A stretch of DNA of 64,000 bases from Uranotaenia lowii (lineage: Eukaryota > Arthropoda > Insecta > Diptera > Culicidae): positions 358,065,825 to 358,129,824 of the forward strand of contig NC_073693.1 in NCBI RefSeq assembly GCF_029784155.1, read 5' to 3'. Within the stretch, counting starts at the first letter, position 1, and each line of letters opens with the position of its first letter. Shown here one piece after another: positions 23,512-36,124 of the stretch. A model generated the notes under the pieces. It saw only the letters and a program-made list of their open reading frames with translations, was not told where the DNA came from and ran no database searches. Both the position numbers and the translations under genes were made by a program.

Positions 23512-23727
23512 TGGACAAAAGTATTCGGCATCACTTAACTTAACGCATTTATTCAGTGTAACTTTAAATAGTTTGTGGTATTGATATAAATTTTTGTGTG
23601 AGTAGATTCCGTGAAATGTTCTCTTTCTAAGCACATGAAATTTACAATCCTTTACTCTGCTTCAATGACAAGAAGAGAAGAAGAATTAGTTCTCTATTTT
23701 TCGCTGGACAGAAGTATTCGGCACATT
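23512..23727. repeat. Directly repeated Tc1-MITE terminus motif
   Basis: GCTGGACAAAAGTATTCGGC (about 23513) recurs in direct orientation as GCTGGACAGAAGTATTCGGC (about 23703). Such words are usual at Tc1-family MITE ends, but here they are direct rather than inverted, so the stretch is a rearranged or truncated copy. Confidence 0.6.
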
Positions 23728-26257
23728 TCACATTTATGAATGAAACTAACTTATTTTATCAATTTTTGTTTACATTTGAGAAAAATCGGTTGTTTTTGAA
23801 TTTTTTTTTTTTAAATTTTAGTACTGAATTGTGCAGATTGGATTTTTAAGTTACCTTAGCTATTAAAGTTATTTAAAGATGTTCAGATAACAGCTTCCAA
23901 AATAGTTTAGAGTGTTGTTAAGCAAAAAATTAAACAAAAATACCATATATTCAATTTGCCGGTCCTTCTAATGTTAAGGAACTTTTTGGAACTTCAAGTC
24001 CAATGGAGGCTATTTGAGGCCCAATTCGCAACTTTAACACTGAGTGATGCGATTGATATGTCACAGAAAGGCTATTTGAGGAAAATTTCGTAACTTTCGT
24101 ACTGGCATTCGAGAAAATTCGGTACCAATTCCCTTTGGAACCTTTGTTCAGCGAAATTCTAACTTCGTAGGCACGCGTTTAAGTAGATATGGGACTTTTG
24201 GTTGCTTGGGAATTTTTTGACTTGTGACGGTAACTTTTCTACGCTTTGATTCGACCAATTTGACATTGTTTTGATCCTAGATGTCACATGTTATCACCTA
24301 GAGATGTGATTTTCTGTAGTGGTTTCTGCCCAATAGGGCTTTTGCACAGTGCATTAGTATTGATAAGCCGTTGGGCAAACAAAAGTGCAAAATGTATACG
24401 ATTCGAAGGAATAAATATGATTTTTTAATTAATTTATGAAAACTATCTAAAGATTTTCAATATACAGCATATTTTTGAGAAGCCAGTACATTAGTTTATT
24501 TGTTTGCAATTTTTCGTTCTGATTGCGAGTATGGTTTAAAAAAAACAAAAAAAAAAAAGATTTAGTACAGGATACGACCGTTTCCTGAGGAAGCAGAAGA
24601 AATATTGTTAGATTTATTTAAAGATTTCGTAACAAAAACACTTAGCTTCATCCACCGGATTCAAAATTCTAAAAGATAGACCCGAATACTTCAACCAAAG
24701 ATCTGGAGGAACCGTCAAATGTGCCTTTCAAACATAATGGTCATTTTTTTATTTGGTGCTGCTTGTTTCCGCATTGCTACTTATATTCACATAATTGTTT
24801 GCATTCATTTAAGTTAAAAACAACATATTAACTGATATTTTCTATTTTCGCAAAACCTTTGAACAGACCTCTTGTATGTGTGTGTAGCAAAAGTCCTATG
24901 AGGTGGAGAGAGAGGTGATGAGAAAGAAACGTTGCAGAAGTAGCAATGTTTTTTTCTTCGTAGACATATTTACTATAACAAAAGTGACGTAACTTCAGAC
25001 AATTATCGCGACGCATATTGCCTAGAATAAATGGAGCACTTTGACAACGACGCTATACGATGCCAATGAGGTACAGAGAGAGGTAGTGAGATAGGAGGTA
25101 TGCAAACGTAGTGGTAAAGTTTTTTTTTCATGTAAACTAAGTAACCATGACGTCACTGCCCACCCAACCCAACGACGAAGTCAGCTGCTTGTTACCAAAC
25201 ATTCGACTAGTCAGTCAGTGAAAAAGTGTTCTTTTATTTTCCTCCGGTTTGAGTCCGGAAGCTGAAACTACTGGAGCTGTATTTGAAGCGCAAGAACCTG
25301 CTGATTATTGTCAGAATCTTCGGCAACAATGAACTTCAAGCTGTACATTTCTTCAGGCTTTTGCTCTTATGAAGCATTTTGAAGCAATTTTTTGATCCTA
25401 CGAGCGCCTACGAGTACACAGTTCCAGTTCGTGGCAAACAGCTGGTAATGATGGATATCCAGGTTCAGGTTTCGGACGGAGAAATGCATTGGGCGGGCTC
25501 CACGTTCCGAGCTAGTCGTCAAGAGCTCAAGCGACGTCGGTTTTTTCTCTCATCGCGTGCGAACCGTTGCCAGCGACAATATTTACTGCCTCTGTAATTG
25601 GGCAATTGTTGCTAATACACCATCTGATATTTAGCAATCTGGTTGCACTGCTGGTCGCAGACAGAACAACAAAGCTGTCCTCTCACTTGACCCACGTGGG
25701 AGAAAAAAAGAACGAAATTTTCTTCAAAATTAGCAAAAATTTCAACATCTTTTTATCATATCCGATTTAAACCATTTAATCCGACCTCGAGTAACGATTT
25801 TTACGACCGTTTACTTGCGTTTGTTGGAATTACGATTCGCAGTAACCTTTTTAATGACTTCAGTTATCATTTTTAATACGATTTTATGTTTGCTGGGTTA
25901 GTTAAGGGATGGGATAATTTATATTCTTATTTTGAGTTGTACTCAAAAGGATTGGATATTAGACTTAGTTGCCTTGGGATCATTTTTGAATTTATCAAAC
26001 CCTGGGTTTTTAAACGCTATGTTTCAAAACTTATGCATGCATGGTTCAAAACTCATGCATGATATTTTGCATATTTTTTAAGTAACGTTTACATACAACT
26101 TTTAGGTTTCTATGGGAAAAATGAATATTTTGTTCTGAAAAGTCAATGTTATTTTTGTTTCTTCTGAGGAACAGTGTCTGTTGATGGATGTTTTGCTTAT
26201 TTACGAATTCTCAAATGGAAATTTTTCGCTGGAAACTATGCTGAAGACCGTAGCTTC
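23728..26257 (-). other. Intronic DNA of the DIP-like gene
   Basis: No confident exon. The stretch at 25240-25600 is less AT-rich, and its open frame (25379-25597) reads FDPTSAYEYTVPVRGKQLVM, but no family is recognised and it overlaps degenerate repeats. It could be the remnant of a processed gene. Confidence 0.45.
24890..25165. repeat. Duplicated segment within the intron
   Basis: TGAGGTGGAGAGAGAGGTGA with GTTGCAGAAGTAGCAATGTT (about 24898-24955) is echoed by TGAGGTACAGAGAGAGGTAG with TGCAAACGTAGTGGTAAAGT (about 25067-25125). Both are followed by a T-run, a GTA-A motif and a TGACGTCA/GTGACGTAA word. The offset is about 170 bp. Confidence 0.6.
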
Positions 26258-26490
26258 GTAGCTTACTAGACAACAAAGTTATTAGCTGTTAAATAGGGAC
26301 ATATCTTCTGTCATTGAAAAACAATCAATTCAACTGATATCACTGCTAGTTCCTAGCAAAGTATTGCTTGAAAAGTAGTAATGCAATACCTCGCCAGACA
26401 CCAGCAGTAATGTCAGTTGAATTAATTGTTTCACAATGTCAAAAGAAATACTCCTTTTCAGCAGCTAATTACTTTGTTGCCTATATACGA
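26258..26490. mobile_element. Fold-back MITE with tiny loop
   Basis: The arms (about 26258-26367 and 26375-26490) pair through ACAACAAAGTTATTAGCTG, ACAATCAATTCAACTGAT and CACTGCTAG and their complements. The loop is only about 8-10 bp. Arm identity is about 75-80% by eye. No target duplication was identified. Confidence 0.75.
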
Positions 26491-27897
26491 AAAACTGTGG
26501 AAATAATAAGATTTTTGAAAGATGGATCGTTTTCGAAAGTTCCATTAGAAAACCTCTATTCAAAAGCAGGTTAACCATGTGAAACATGTACATATTTTTT
26601 AACCATCGAAACATTCAATCTAGGCTCCAATTAAAACTGTTATATCTTCTTTCTCTTTAACCGGAATAATCTGATGAAAACCTTATTTGGCAGTTTCAAG
26701 GTCGATCCTATATTCGTCAATTAGATTCAATTATTCTTCCTGTTCAGTTTGGCAAAATGATGAGATCACAGAAACATTAGAACTAATACCAACAGCTTAC
26801 ACACTTCAGGAAACGCTTGAGAAGTGGCAACTTTGGCTCCTTATAGGAATAAAACCAGCAAATAATTGTCCACTCAAGAAAACAATCACCCAAAACGAGC
26901 AAGCATTTTTGTGGGCAGACTGGTCTGAAGCTTTTGTATTTCTGGAGAACGAGCAGCAAACAGGATAAAAATAAATGCAAACCACCATCAATTGCTAGAC
27001 GGGATGGCCGCTGACTTTCACTGGCACAACACAACTCCAAGTGTAGTACAATGTTCTCCCCCATTCCACCACAAATATTCACACAAACACAACTCAAGTC
27101 GGCTCAGTCGGAAGTGAGCAAAAAAAACATTTCAGTGAAGAAAACAAAACGAATCAACCTTTGATGTTATTGTTCGTTGGCCTCTGGGCTCTTTGAGGGT
27201 GCGCCATTTCGAAGTTTGCTTAAAGTTGAGCGAATCGGTCTTTCCGCCATAAAATTCTCGATTTACGACGTCCCTTGGACATAACATGGCTTGCAATGGT
27301 CCTGCTGCTATAGCCGGCGAAAGTTTACTGAATTCCTTCAGCACAACATTTGGTGTTTCGAGCTCGTATCAACAACCAATCGGTTCCGCCTATTGACAAA
27401 AAGGGGTTCCGGGGCTTTGATCAATCTTTAATGCTGGGACCCTCGCTTTTGAGGTTCAACTTCGAGCAAAAACAGTAAAGGTCAACTTTCAGGAGTGAGA
27501 GATTCCGGAATCGAGAGTTAAGAGCCTTGAATTGAATAGTGTGTGAAATTCTGCCATTTCGACGTCCATTCTCCCAACAATTTTGCTCCCGGAAAGTGGG
27601 ATTTGATGATTTTACGAGCCAGCGTTTTACGATTTAAGGGACACAACTTTATTGGCATATTAAAAGCGAGAAGGCAACCATTTAAGGAGAGACCTTTGCG
27701 AATTGATCTGAACTTTGGAAATTCTTTAAGGTTAACGATTGTAAAATTGATGAAACAGTAAATTGATTGAAAAAAACTAAAATCCTTGAATTATAAGAAA
27801 TTTAAAGAAAAAGTCAAAAAATTTAAAACAAAACTTTAAAAATTTCTTTAAAACATGAACCGACACTAATAAGATAAATTAAATCCGAAATTATAAG
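26491..27897 (-). other. Intronic DNA, no exon recognised
   Basis: Open frames at 26687-26968 and 27543-27761 have no recognisable motif and conflict with frames on the other strand. The last 150 bp before array 2 are A-rich. Confidence 0.5.
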
Positions 27898-29130
27898 AAA
27901 AATGACAAAAATGACAAAAATGACAAAAATGACAAAAATGACAAAAATGACAAAAATGACAAAAATGACAAAAATGACAAAAATGACAAAAATGACAAAA
28001 ATGACAAAAATGACAAAAATGACAAAAATGACAAAAATGACAAAAATGACAAAAATGACAAAAATGACAAAAATGACAAAAATGACAAAAATGACAAAAA
28101 TGACAAAAATGACAAAAATGACAAAAATGACAAAAATGACAAAAATGACAAAAATGACAAAAATGACAAAAATGACAAAAATGACAAAAATGACAAAAAT
28201 GACAAAAATGACAAAAATGACAAAAATGACAAAAATGACAAAAATGACAAAAATGACAAAAATGACAAAAATGACAAAAATGACAAAAATGACAAAAATG
28301 ACAAAAATGACAAAAATGACAAAAATGACAAAAATGACAAAAATGAAAAAAATGAAAAAAATGAAAAAAATGAAAAAAATGAAAAAAATGACAAAAATGA
28401 CAAAAATGACAAAAATGACAAAAATGACAAAAATGACAAAAATGACAAAAATGACAAAAATGACAAAAATGACAAAAATGACAAAAATGACAAAAATGAC
28501 AAAAATGACAAAAATGACAAAAATGACAAAAATGACAAAAATGACAAAAATGACAAAAATGACAAAAATGACAAAAATGACAAAAATGACAAAAATGACA
28601 AAAATGACAAAAATGACAAAAATGACAAAAATGACAAAAATGACAAAAATGACAAAAATGACAAAAATGACAAAAATGACAAAAATGACAAAAATGACAA
28701 AAATGACAAAAATGACAAAAATGACAAAAATGACAAAAATGACAAAAATGACAAAAATGACAAAAATGACAAAAATGACAAAAATGACAAAAATGACAAA
28801 AATGACAAAAATGACAAAAATGACAAAAATGACAAAAATGACAAAAATGACAAAAATGACAAAAATGACAAAAATGACAAAAATGACAAAAATGACAAAA
28901 ATGACAAAAATGACAAAAATGACAAAAATGACAAAAATGACAAAAATGACAAAAATGACAAAAATGACAAAAATGACAAAAATGACAAAAATGACAAAAA
29001 TGACAAAAATGACAAAAATGACAAAAATGACAAAAATGACAAAAATGACAAAAATGACAAAAATGACAAAAATGACAAAAATGACAAAAATGACAAAAAT
29101 GACAAAAATGACAAAAATGACAAAAATGAC
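27898..29130. repeat. Minisatellite array 2, unit AAAAATGAC (9 bp, 137 units)
   Basis: The array spans 1,233 bp, exactly 137 x 9, with no insertion or deletion visible. All units read AAAAATGAC except five adjacent units at 28339-28383 that read AAAAATGAA. It lies inside the 10.2-kb intron, about 310 bp from the Ig3 exon. Open frames cross the whole array on both strands (Met-Thr-Lys, His-Phe-Cys and Phe-Leu-Ser repeats) because the period is divisible by three and those phases lack stops. Confidence 0.98.
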
Positions 29131-29437
29131 ACACTAAAGATTAATCTTTCAGAAAAATGTCTGAGAAAATTATAAAATTTAAATATAGTTTCATTCCCAT
29201 TAGAGAATTTTTTTTCTCTTCCCATAAAATTTTTTTGAAAATAAGGTTTTGCTTTCTCTGTCGTAAAAAAAAGTTAAACAACATGTTTACACAAAATATC
29301 ACAATTTAGTGCAAAATATCCCATTCGAATTTAGTGTCAGAGCAAAAAATCGATTGAGTCCAACAGTAAATTTCCGAAAGAAAAGCAATTCCGTTAAACG
29401 CAGAAAAAGGAAAAACCGGGAAAGTAACCGCACTTAC

Positions 29438-29875
29438 CATAAACCCTAATGGTTCGATTCGCCTTGCCGAAGGCGTTCGATGATATGCACATGAAACTGC
29501 CGGCGTCGTTGGCGTCGAAGCGCCGAATCCGGAGCGTCATCCGGCCCGAGTAAGGGCTGGTGTACTGCTCCCGGATCTCGTACCGGTCACTGTTGAGCAT
29601 CACTTCTTGGCGCTGGTGAGTTCCAGCTCCAGCTCCTGCTCCTGCGTTATTTGAACCCACACCTGTGCTTCCGAGGCTGCTGAAGCTTCTGGAGAACCCC
29701 AGGGATTCAGAACCTCCGGGGCTATTGCTGGCTCCATTTCCGGTAGAAATCGATGCAGATACTTTGGTCCAGTAGTTAACCGATCTGGGAAAGGACTCGA
29801 TGGCGCATTCTAGCTCCACATCCGATTCCTCGTAGGCGCCGAAGAGGGTACGCTCCGTCGTTACGTTTGGGGCAA
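29438..29875 (-). CDS. DIP-like gene, Ig3 exon
   Basis: A 438-bp exon with acceptor TCCAG (29876-29880) and donor GTAAGT (29432-29437). It begins by completing Phe in NVHFAPNV and encodes the third immunoglobulin domain. The B-strand cysteine is in ELECAIESF, the tryptophan in VNYWTK, and the second cysteine in GSFMCISSN after the DANDAG turn. N-glycosylation sequons occur in NVTTE and NRTIR. Between the tryptophan strand and MLNSDRYEIRE there is an insertion of about 45 residues rich in Ser, Gly, Asn and Ala, including an Ala-Gly repeat, which would form a long C-D region loop. It ends IRVY plus one base. Confidence 0.93.
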
Positions 29876-30308
29876 CTGGAATGATAAATTAATATGTTAT
29901 GTTTTATTGGAGTGACGGTGAGTTGCGAAAAGGGGGTTTCAAATAAATAAAAATTAATCTTTGTATATGTTATGTTTATAGGTCAAAATGATTATTTCTT
30001 GTAATTGTAATTTCTTGAAGCCAACCATGCTTTTTGACCTGAGACTTTTGAAGATGAGAATCCTTTCAAAGCCCTTTGACTAGTGAATTGTTTTGAAATA
30101 ACTGAAAACATTAGCGTTCAATAAACAATATCCAAAGCTAAAATTTGAAAGGTGGCTCCAGAGAGTAGAATCAAATTGAATTCATGTGCTCTATCTATTG
30201 TGCTTTTGTATACCGGTGAAAATGGCCAAAATTCATCTTTTCAACTCACTTTTCCTGAAAAATAGTAAAAATATAAAATATCGATCAAAATACAAGCCTC
30301 ATACTTAC

Positions 30309-30437
30309 AGTGTACATTCAGGTAGACGCGTTTGCTGACGGCCGGCGGGACTTCGTTCGAGGCGATGCACAGGTACGCACCCATTTGTCTCCTATCTACG
30401 TTCGTCAGGTTCAGATAGTTCCCGACATAGGTATCAA
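30309..30437 (-). CDS. DIP-like gene, second half of Ig2
   Basis: A 129-bp exon between acceptor CCACCAG (30438-30444) and donor GTAAGT (30303-30308). It starts by completing Val (VDTYVGNYLNLTNV) and carries DRRQMGAYLCIASNEV and PPAVSKRVYLNVH, the closing strands of Ig2 with its second cysteine. NLT is a potential N-glycosylation site. This is among the best conserved stretches of DIP proteins. The upstream intron is 14.9 kb. Confidence 0.95.
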
Positions 30438-31639
30438 CTGGTGGGAGAGAAGAAAATTTATATTTTACCCGTAAAACAAATAGAGATGGCTTTCGGTATG
30501 ATTTTTTATCTAAAGGTTCTGTAGCAAACGAAAAAAAAAATGGCAGCCCCTCCGGAAATGTGCCACAGTTAATAAAATTCTCACAAGATGAATCTTTCGG
30601 GGTACCGAGCCGAGCGAGAAATATGGGCGTTCTTACAGAGCAATGTTTTTTTTTTCTTCAGACGAGAACCAAAACAAATGGGCCCGGGAAAAATGACACC
30701 CATCAATTACCAGCTACACCCCACTGTTCTGGCTGACTGACTGAATGACTGACTGTGTCTGCTATCGACGCAGAACGAAAAGAAAAAGGGAACGGAAAAG
30801 GGGAAAGATGGTTTCATACGGACTGCGATGAAGGACTCAAAAACTCCAACCACCATGAAGAATGGTACGTAATAATGCGTGACAAAATATGTACCTTTAA
30901 AACGGGTCCCTGTTTGCTACCTGAGTGATAGGGTTGCGGAAGTTATTCAGTTGTGTCTAATTTGTGTAAATTTTGTAATATTTTTGTGTCAATTCAGTGT
31001 TAACTTGGTTCTGGGTCCGTTTTGTTAAAAACCTGTATTAATTTATTAACATAGATTTTTTTCCTGTGTCAACGAAGTGTTTATTAGCAATCAATTAAAT
31101 GTCAATTTAGAGTACATTTGTGTGACATGCATCTCGCAAAAGCGGGACATGTCCCGCATTTTTGTGATTTTACGAATCTCTATTCAGAGATTCACTTAGA
31201 CACGTCTGTCACTCACAAGAATAGATCAATGACTGACTTTTTTTTTGTTTGTTTAACCTAGTGTTGCCAAAATTACAAACATTTATTTTATTTTATTTAT
31301 CTTCAGTGTTGCTGAATACAACCATTATTTTATTTTTATTTTTTAAATAATTTGATTTATTTTCTGCATATCTTTCATCTCATCTCTACATTTCTCTTCA
31401 ACTCTATTCTCTACAGAATCTTTTATTTACGGACTTTTGTTTTTCTTAAATACAATATTTTCTATTCCAAATGTCATTCATCTTAATTCTGCATTTAATT
31501 CTCAGCAAAAGCTTTTCAAATCTTTACATTTAATAAATTTTCTGCATATTTTTCATCCAAACCGAACATATTCCACACAAAAGCTTTCCCTATCTGTGCT
31601 TTTCCTGCCGCTTTGTTTTTGTTTACCAGAGCCAGAACA
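30438..31639 (-). other. Intronic DNA of the DIP-like gene
   Basis: This is the start of the 14.9-kb intron that separates the two halves of Ig2. Simple sequences such as GACTGACTGAATGACTGACT near 30730 and the palindrome GAATCTCTATTCAGAGATTC near 31174 are visible, with no exon. Confidence 0.6.
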
Positions 31640-32170
31640 ATCCGAAAACATTCTTAGCAACAGCCTTAGCCAATTTCATTTTTCCACCCGAAGGACAAAT
31701 TTAAGCAGACAATTAGCAAAAACAGCCTAAAAATTTGCACTTCCTAAGCCAATTCCGTTTTTTTCCATCGGACGGCCAAATCAAAGCAAACCATCAGTCG
31801 CGACAGTCTTCCGTTTTTATCCACCGTAAATCATAATAAACAATCAGCAGCAACAGTCTTAAAAAAAATCTGCGTTTCTTTAGCTCATTTCGTTTTTTTT
31901 TCACCCGAAAGCCAAACCAAAACAAACAACCAGCAGCCTTAAAATCCTGCGCTTCCAAAGCCATTCCATCTTATTCCACCGGACGGCCAAATCAACACAA
32001 ACAATCAGCAACAGCAGCCTTAAAAATCTTGACTTCCTAAGCCAATTCCGTATTTTTCCACCGGAAAGCCATATCAAAGCAAACAATCAGCAGCCTTCTT
32101 AAGCAATATCCGTTTTTTTTCACACCGGAAAGCCAAACCCAAAATATTCAATAAGCAGCAGAAGCCAAAG
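31640..32170. repeat. Degenerate tandem repeat, units about 60-80 bp
   Basis: About six to seven imperfect units share AAGCCAATTCCGTTTTTTTC, CACCGGAAAGCCAAATCAAA, GCAAACAATCAGCAGC and CAGCCTTAAAAATC. Copies start near 31665, 31746, 31810, 31881, 31958, 32038 and 32101, with gaps between some. Confidence 0.82.
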
Positions 32171-34883
32171 TTTAACTAATTTTGTTTGTAGAAATAAAAA
32201 TCAAATTCAATTTAAATTTAATTCCAATATAAAATGATTCAAATGTGTTATTTTTTTAGCTTTTTTCAAAATTAAAAGTATGTTTTTTCAACGTCTAGGA
32301 TACAACATGAGATTCGAAACTCTTAGCCTTCCCTTCAGATTCTGGTTCAGTTAAACGTTTGTTTGGCTCTTCAACCGATGCAAATTGCTTTTGATTGAAG
32401 AAATTATTCTTAAAGTTGCTTCCAGATGATTAGAGCCAGGGCCGTAGGAAGAACCGACTCAGCAAAGTTCGGTTTCATCGATGGTTAAAATCTTTGAATT
32501 TATTTAAGAGTCTGGTAGATCAAACTTAGTTGATAAGGTTTTCCAAGGAGAGTTTTCCTTTTCTAGAAAAAAAAAAATTTATTCTTTACTCAAATTAAAC
32601 AAACCCAATCTTCCAAACTATTTTTCAAATTCAAAGATTTTAACCTTTGATGAAAATAAATCTAATTTTCAAAAAAAAAAAAATTAAAAGATAAAAATTA
32701 TGAGATTTTCGGATCAAATTTTGTTGATGCAAACTTGAACCAAAATAATAATTTCAGTATGAAATTTGGCTAGAAAAAACTACAATATGAACACATTGCG
32801 AACCAAACACGATATATCTCGTTTTTCGCTTGTCAGTATGTTCCATTAAAAAGCATAATTCAAACGCTTAGAATCTAATAATGAAATCATATTCTTCAAA
32901 ATTTAACACATCACTTACCGTCACTCAAATCCCTATATTAAATAAGCAGAATTTCGTTTTTTTATTTCTGAAACATAAAATGCCGAATTTAATCAATACA
33001 CAATAAGCAATATAAAACACAGGGAAAATATAGAATATTGTGCAGATTTTCTGGGTGAAGATGTTTCTTCAACAGCAAATATTTTTCAACAATTTATGTT
33101 GATTGTAAAACTTATTAACAGGTGAAAACTTTTTTTCTGAATTTTGAATCTGCATATTGAATCTGAATCCTGAACCGGAATTCAAAAATTGCGCTTTGTA
33201 TTTACAAAAATCAGAATCTGACTTTTCAATTTTGGATTGCTTTTTCGAAGCTTTGAATTTTTAAATTTTGTGTAAGAATTAAGATTAAGAACTTCGAATT
33301 TGAATATTGAACAAAATTTCACTTTTTTCGTATTCGGAAAACCCATATCAAAATATTGAAATGATCTCGATAAATTTGATTTTATTATGATATGAAATTC
33401 AAAACCAAATTTGAACACAGATTTCAAAGCAGTGGCGGGATTATGGAACTCGAAACAATCGAGTTTCGTTCGATTCGACCGACTTTGGCATTACCGATAT
33501 TAAACCAGCTCGATTCGAATGGAAAGTTTCGAGATGATCTACTACCCGGTTTACTCGAAATTTAGTACGTTAAAATTTTGAACTCGAACGAGATACGTAA
33601 TACCGATTCTAATTCGATTCGAGTTAAAACTCGAAACTAGTATCAAGAATCGGAAAGGATTCATAATTTCACCCCAGCTTTTAATTTCTAATTTCTAATG
33701 ATTATTCAAAGTGGAAATCAAGAATCCTGAACTGGATACAGAATCCAAAAAAAAAATTGCAATACATTTTTCATTGTATAAATTTTAGAATCAGAGTCTC
33801 CGAAATGGGTTTAATTTCATTCAAAACTTAATATTCGGACCTGAATTTCGATGAACAAGTGAGAAAATTTTGAAAAAGTTTAGCAGAATTTTGGAAATGG
33901 GATGGATTTTTGAATTTTGGCATTAGGTTTTAGTCTAGATCGTTACTTTTGATTAACCTTTCTCCATTATCATAATTTGGTTCTGAATTGAAAAATTAAA
34001 GTGTAGAGTAGAATATCTCGCTTGCTGTTTTGGATCCTCATGGGGTGGATTAAACCCCCCCGTTCCTTCGGCCATGATTAGAGCTCCTAATTTTTCGCCG
34101 GAATCCTAAAAGTATCACATGAAATTTTACATTACATTCTAAATGTTCTCGAAGTTGAATTCAAGGAATGAGTAAAATTCTGGATAAGACAAGACTGAAC
34201 CATTGAAATATTTTTGTTACCATACAATGAACATATGTCTAAAAAGATGAAAGTTATTCTGTTTTGAATGTGTGAAGGAAATATAATTCATGCATTATAT
34301 GCGCAAAAGCAAATTAAAAAATTAACGAATTTAATTGAATAAGCTTATAACCCCCTTAATAAGGTTATAACCCTCTGGTAAGTTATCAAAAATGGCTGTT
34401 AAAAATTATTCAGAAAAATCGGCTCTTCTCTTTACAATTGCTCTCAACTCAACAATTTCAACACCAGAGCCTTAAGTATACAAATATGAAAATTTTATTG
34501 AGAATTCAGGTTTTGAAAAGAGTCTTTAAAATTCAGTTTTTATAAATTCAACTGATCAACTTTGGCTGAAGGTATAAAGCGAGAGTGTCCGTTTCCGGGA
34601 ATCGAAAAATTTGACGAAACTTTTCCCGGGAAAAACGAAATAACTTATTTTTTATCAAATTACCAGTTTAAAAATAGTTTAAATCTTTAAGCCATGTATC
34701 AAGGTCGAACTTTCAGTGTTTTTTTTTAATCTGATCGATTTTTCAAATTGAAATCGTGAAAAATTTGTCATTTAGCATTTTTTATTGACATCTGGAATTT
34801 TCGGAATATTTTTAGGGTTTCTGAGGATTCGAAATTTCCGATTATTTTTTAAGTCCTGGGAATTCTCGGTTAGCACACTATAT
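32171..34883 (-). other. Intronic AT-rich DNA
   Basis: No exon is recognised. At 33430-33670 the word TCGATTCGA/ACTCGAA recurs in both orientations and looks like a weak fold-back remnant, but no clear ends were found. Confidence 0.5.
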
Positions 34884-35257
34884 CAAGGTTGCCGAAAAAA
34901 TTCTGTGTTTTTGAGAAAAAAAAATCTGATTTTTTGTGATTTTACCCGAAAATTCTGTGATGGTTTCCTGTGACGCTTTCTGATTCAATTTCATTGAAAA
35001 CTTATATCGGATTTTGTCTTTTAAACATTTCAATTGAGAGAAATCAATTAACTTTACCAATCATATAATTTTTTTTCTAATTCAAAGTAAAAAATCTAAA
35101 TTTAACACTGCACAACACAAAATTCATTCTAAATTAAAAAATTCTGTGATATCTGTGAATATTTCAAAATTCTGTGTTCTGTGACACAGATTCTGTGATG
35201 AAAATTTGCTAAAAACTCTGTAAAATTACAGATTTTTCTGTGATTTCGGCAACCTTG
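34884..35257. mobile_element. TIR MITE, CAAGGTTGCCGAAA ends
   Basis: CAAGGTTGCCGAAA at 34884-34897 is matched by TTTCGGCAACCTTG at 35244-35257. The interior repeats ATTCTGTG/TCTGTGA words (about 34899, 34950, 35138, 35168 and 35190) and has no coding sequence. The total is 374 bp. The target duplication is not clear. Confidence 0.8.
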
Positions 35258-35274
35258 GAGTAAATATCTATACA

Positions 35275-35730
35275 GTACATTTCATTACTCAATAAAAATA
35301 AAATGCATGCGCATTGTAACTTCAAAAGTTTATTCTAAAGACGTTTTAGGATCAAATTTTCTCATAAATTTAGATCAACTATCACAATATTATCTTACGA
35401 AAATTGAAGTTATTTTTAACCTGACGTTCAAAAATTCAACGAAAATCGGACTTTTTAACTTTTACCATTCGAATTGCAATATTTTATGAATAAAGCGTTG
35501 CATATTTTCGAAATTTTACAGAAGAATTGTTGAAAAACAAATCTAAAATGGGAAAAGTGTTTGAATAGTTCTATCAGTTGAATCAAAAGATACGCAAGGT
35601 ACACTATTTTAGGCTTGATCTGAGAAATGCGAGTTTAATTTTTTTCGCATATTTTGGAAATTTTACAAGCAAAGCAAAAGATACGTGAGGTAAGATATTT
35701 TAGGCTTGAAATGAGAAATACGATTTTCAT
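35275..35730. repeat. Decayed relative of the 21.3-22.1 kb fold-back element
   Basis: Words in the same order as at 21300-21660 recur: GATCAAATTTT, TATCACAA, TTCGAATTGCAATATTT, GAAATTTTACAGAAGAATTG, AGTTCTATCAGTTGAATCAA, AAGATACGCAAGGTACACTA and GAGAAATGCGA. Identity is roughly 65-75% by eye. Confidence 0.6.
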
Positions 35731-36124
35731 AGAGCTTTTTTCTCCACCCACCAATAAATTTCTTTCAAAAATCAAAACTAAAAAATAATATAAAAATATA
35801 GAAAAATAAGAATATATAAAAAATAAGAAAGATAGAATGAACGATTGTTTCGTGTTTCAAAACCAAAATCTCACATAAAAAAAATGACTGAAATCAATTC
35901 GCAAGTTTTGGATATAAAAAAGATTTTCAAATGTCATTCGTTCATATTGTGAAAGAATTTTTTTGTTTTTGTTCAGGCCAAATATAAAACTGTACTGTAG
36001 GCTATCAACAAAGGGATTTTCGAAATCTCTTAAAAGTCCCGCTTTTTTCGGCTGTGACCCACTTTAAATCGTTCTTTGTCATTTTTGTCATCTTTCCAAT
36101 ACTAACCTTTTTTGTTCAATTTTG

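Noticed and set aside
27866..29225. Open frames of over 400 codons across array 2 on both strands (Met-Thr-Lys, His-Phe-Cys and Phe-Leu-Ser repeats)
   Set aside because: Same cause as array 1. Opposite-strand frames cover the same bases equally well, and the array lies in an intron.
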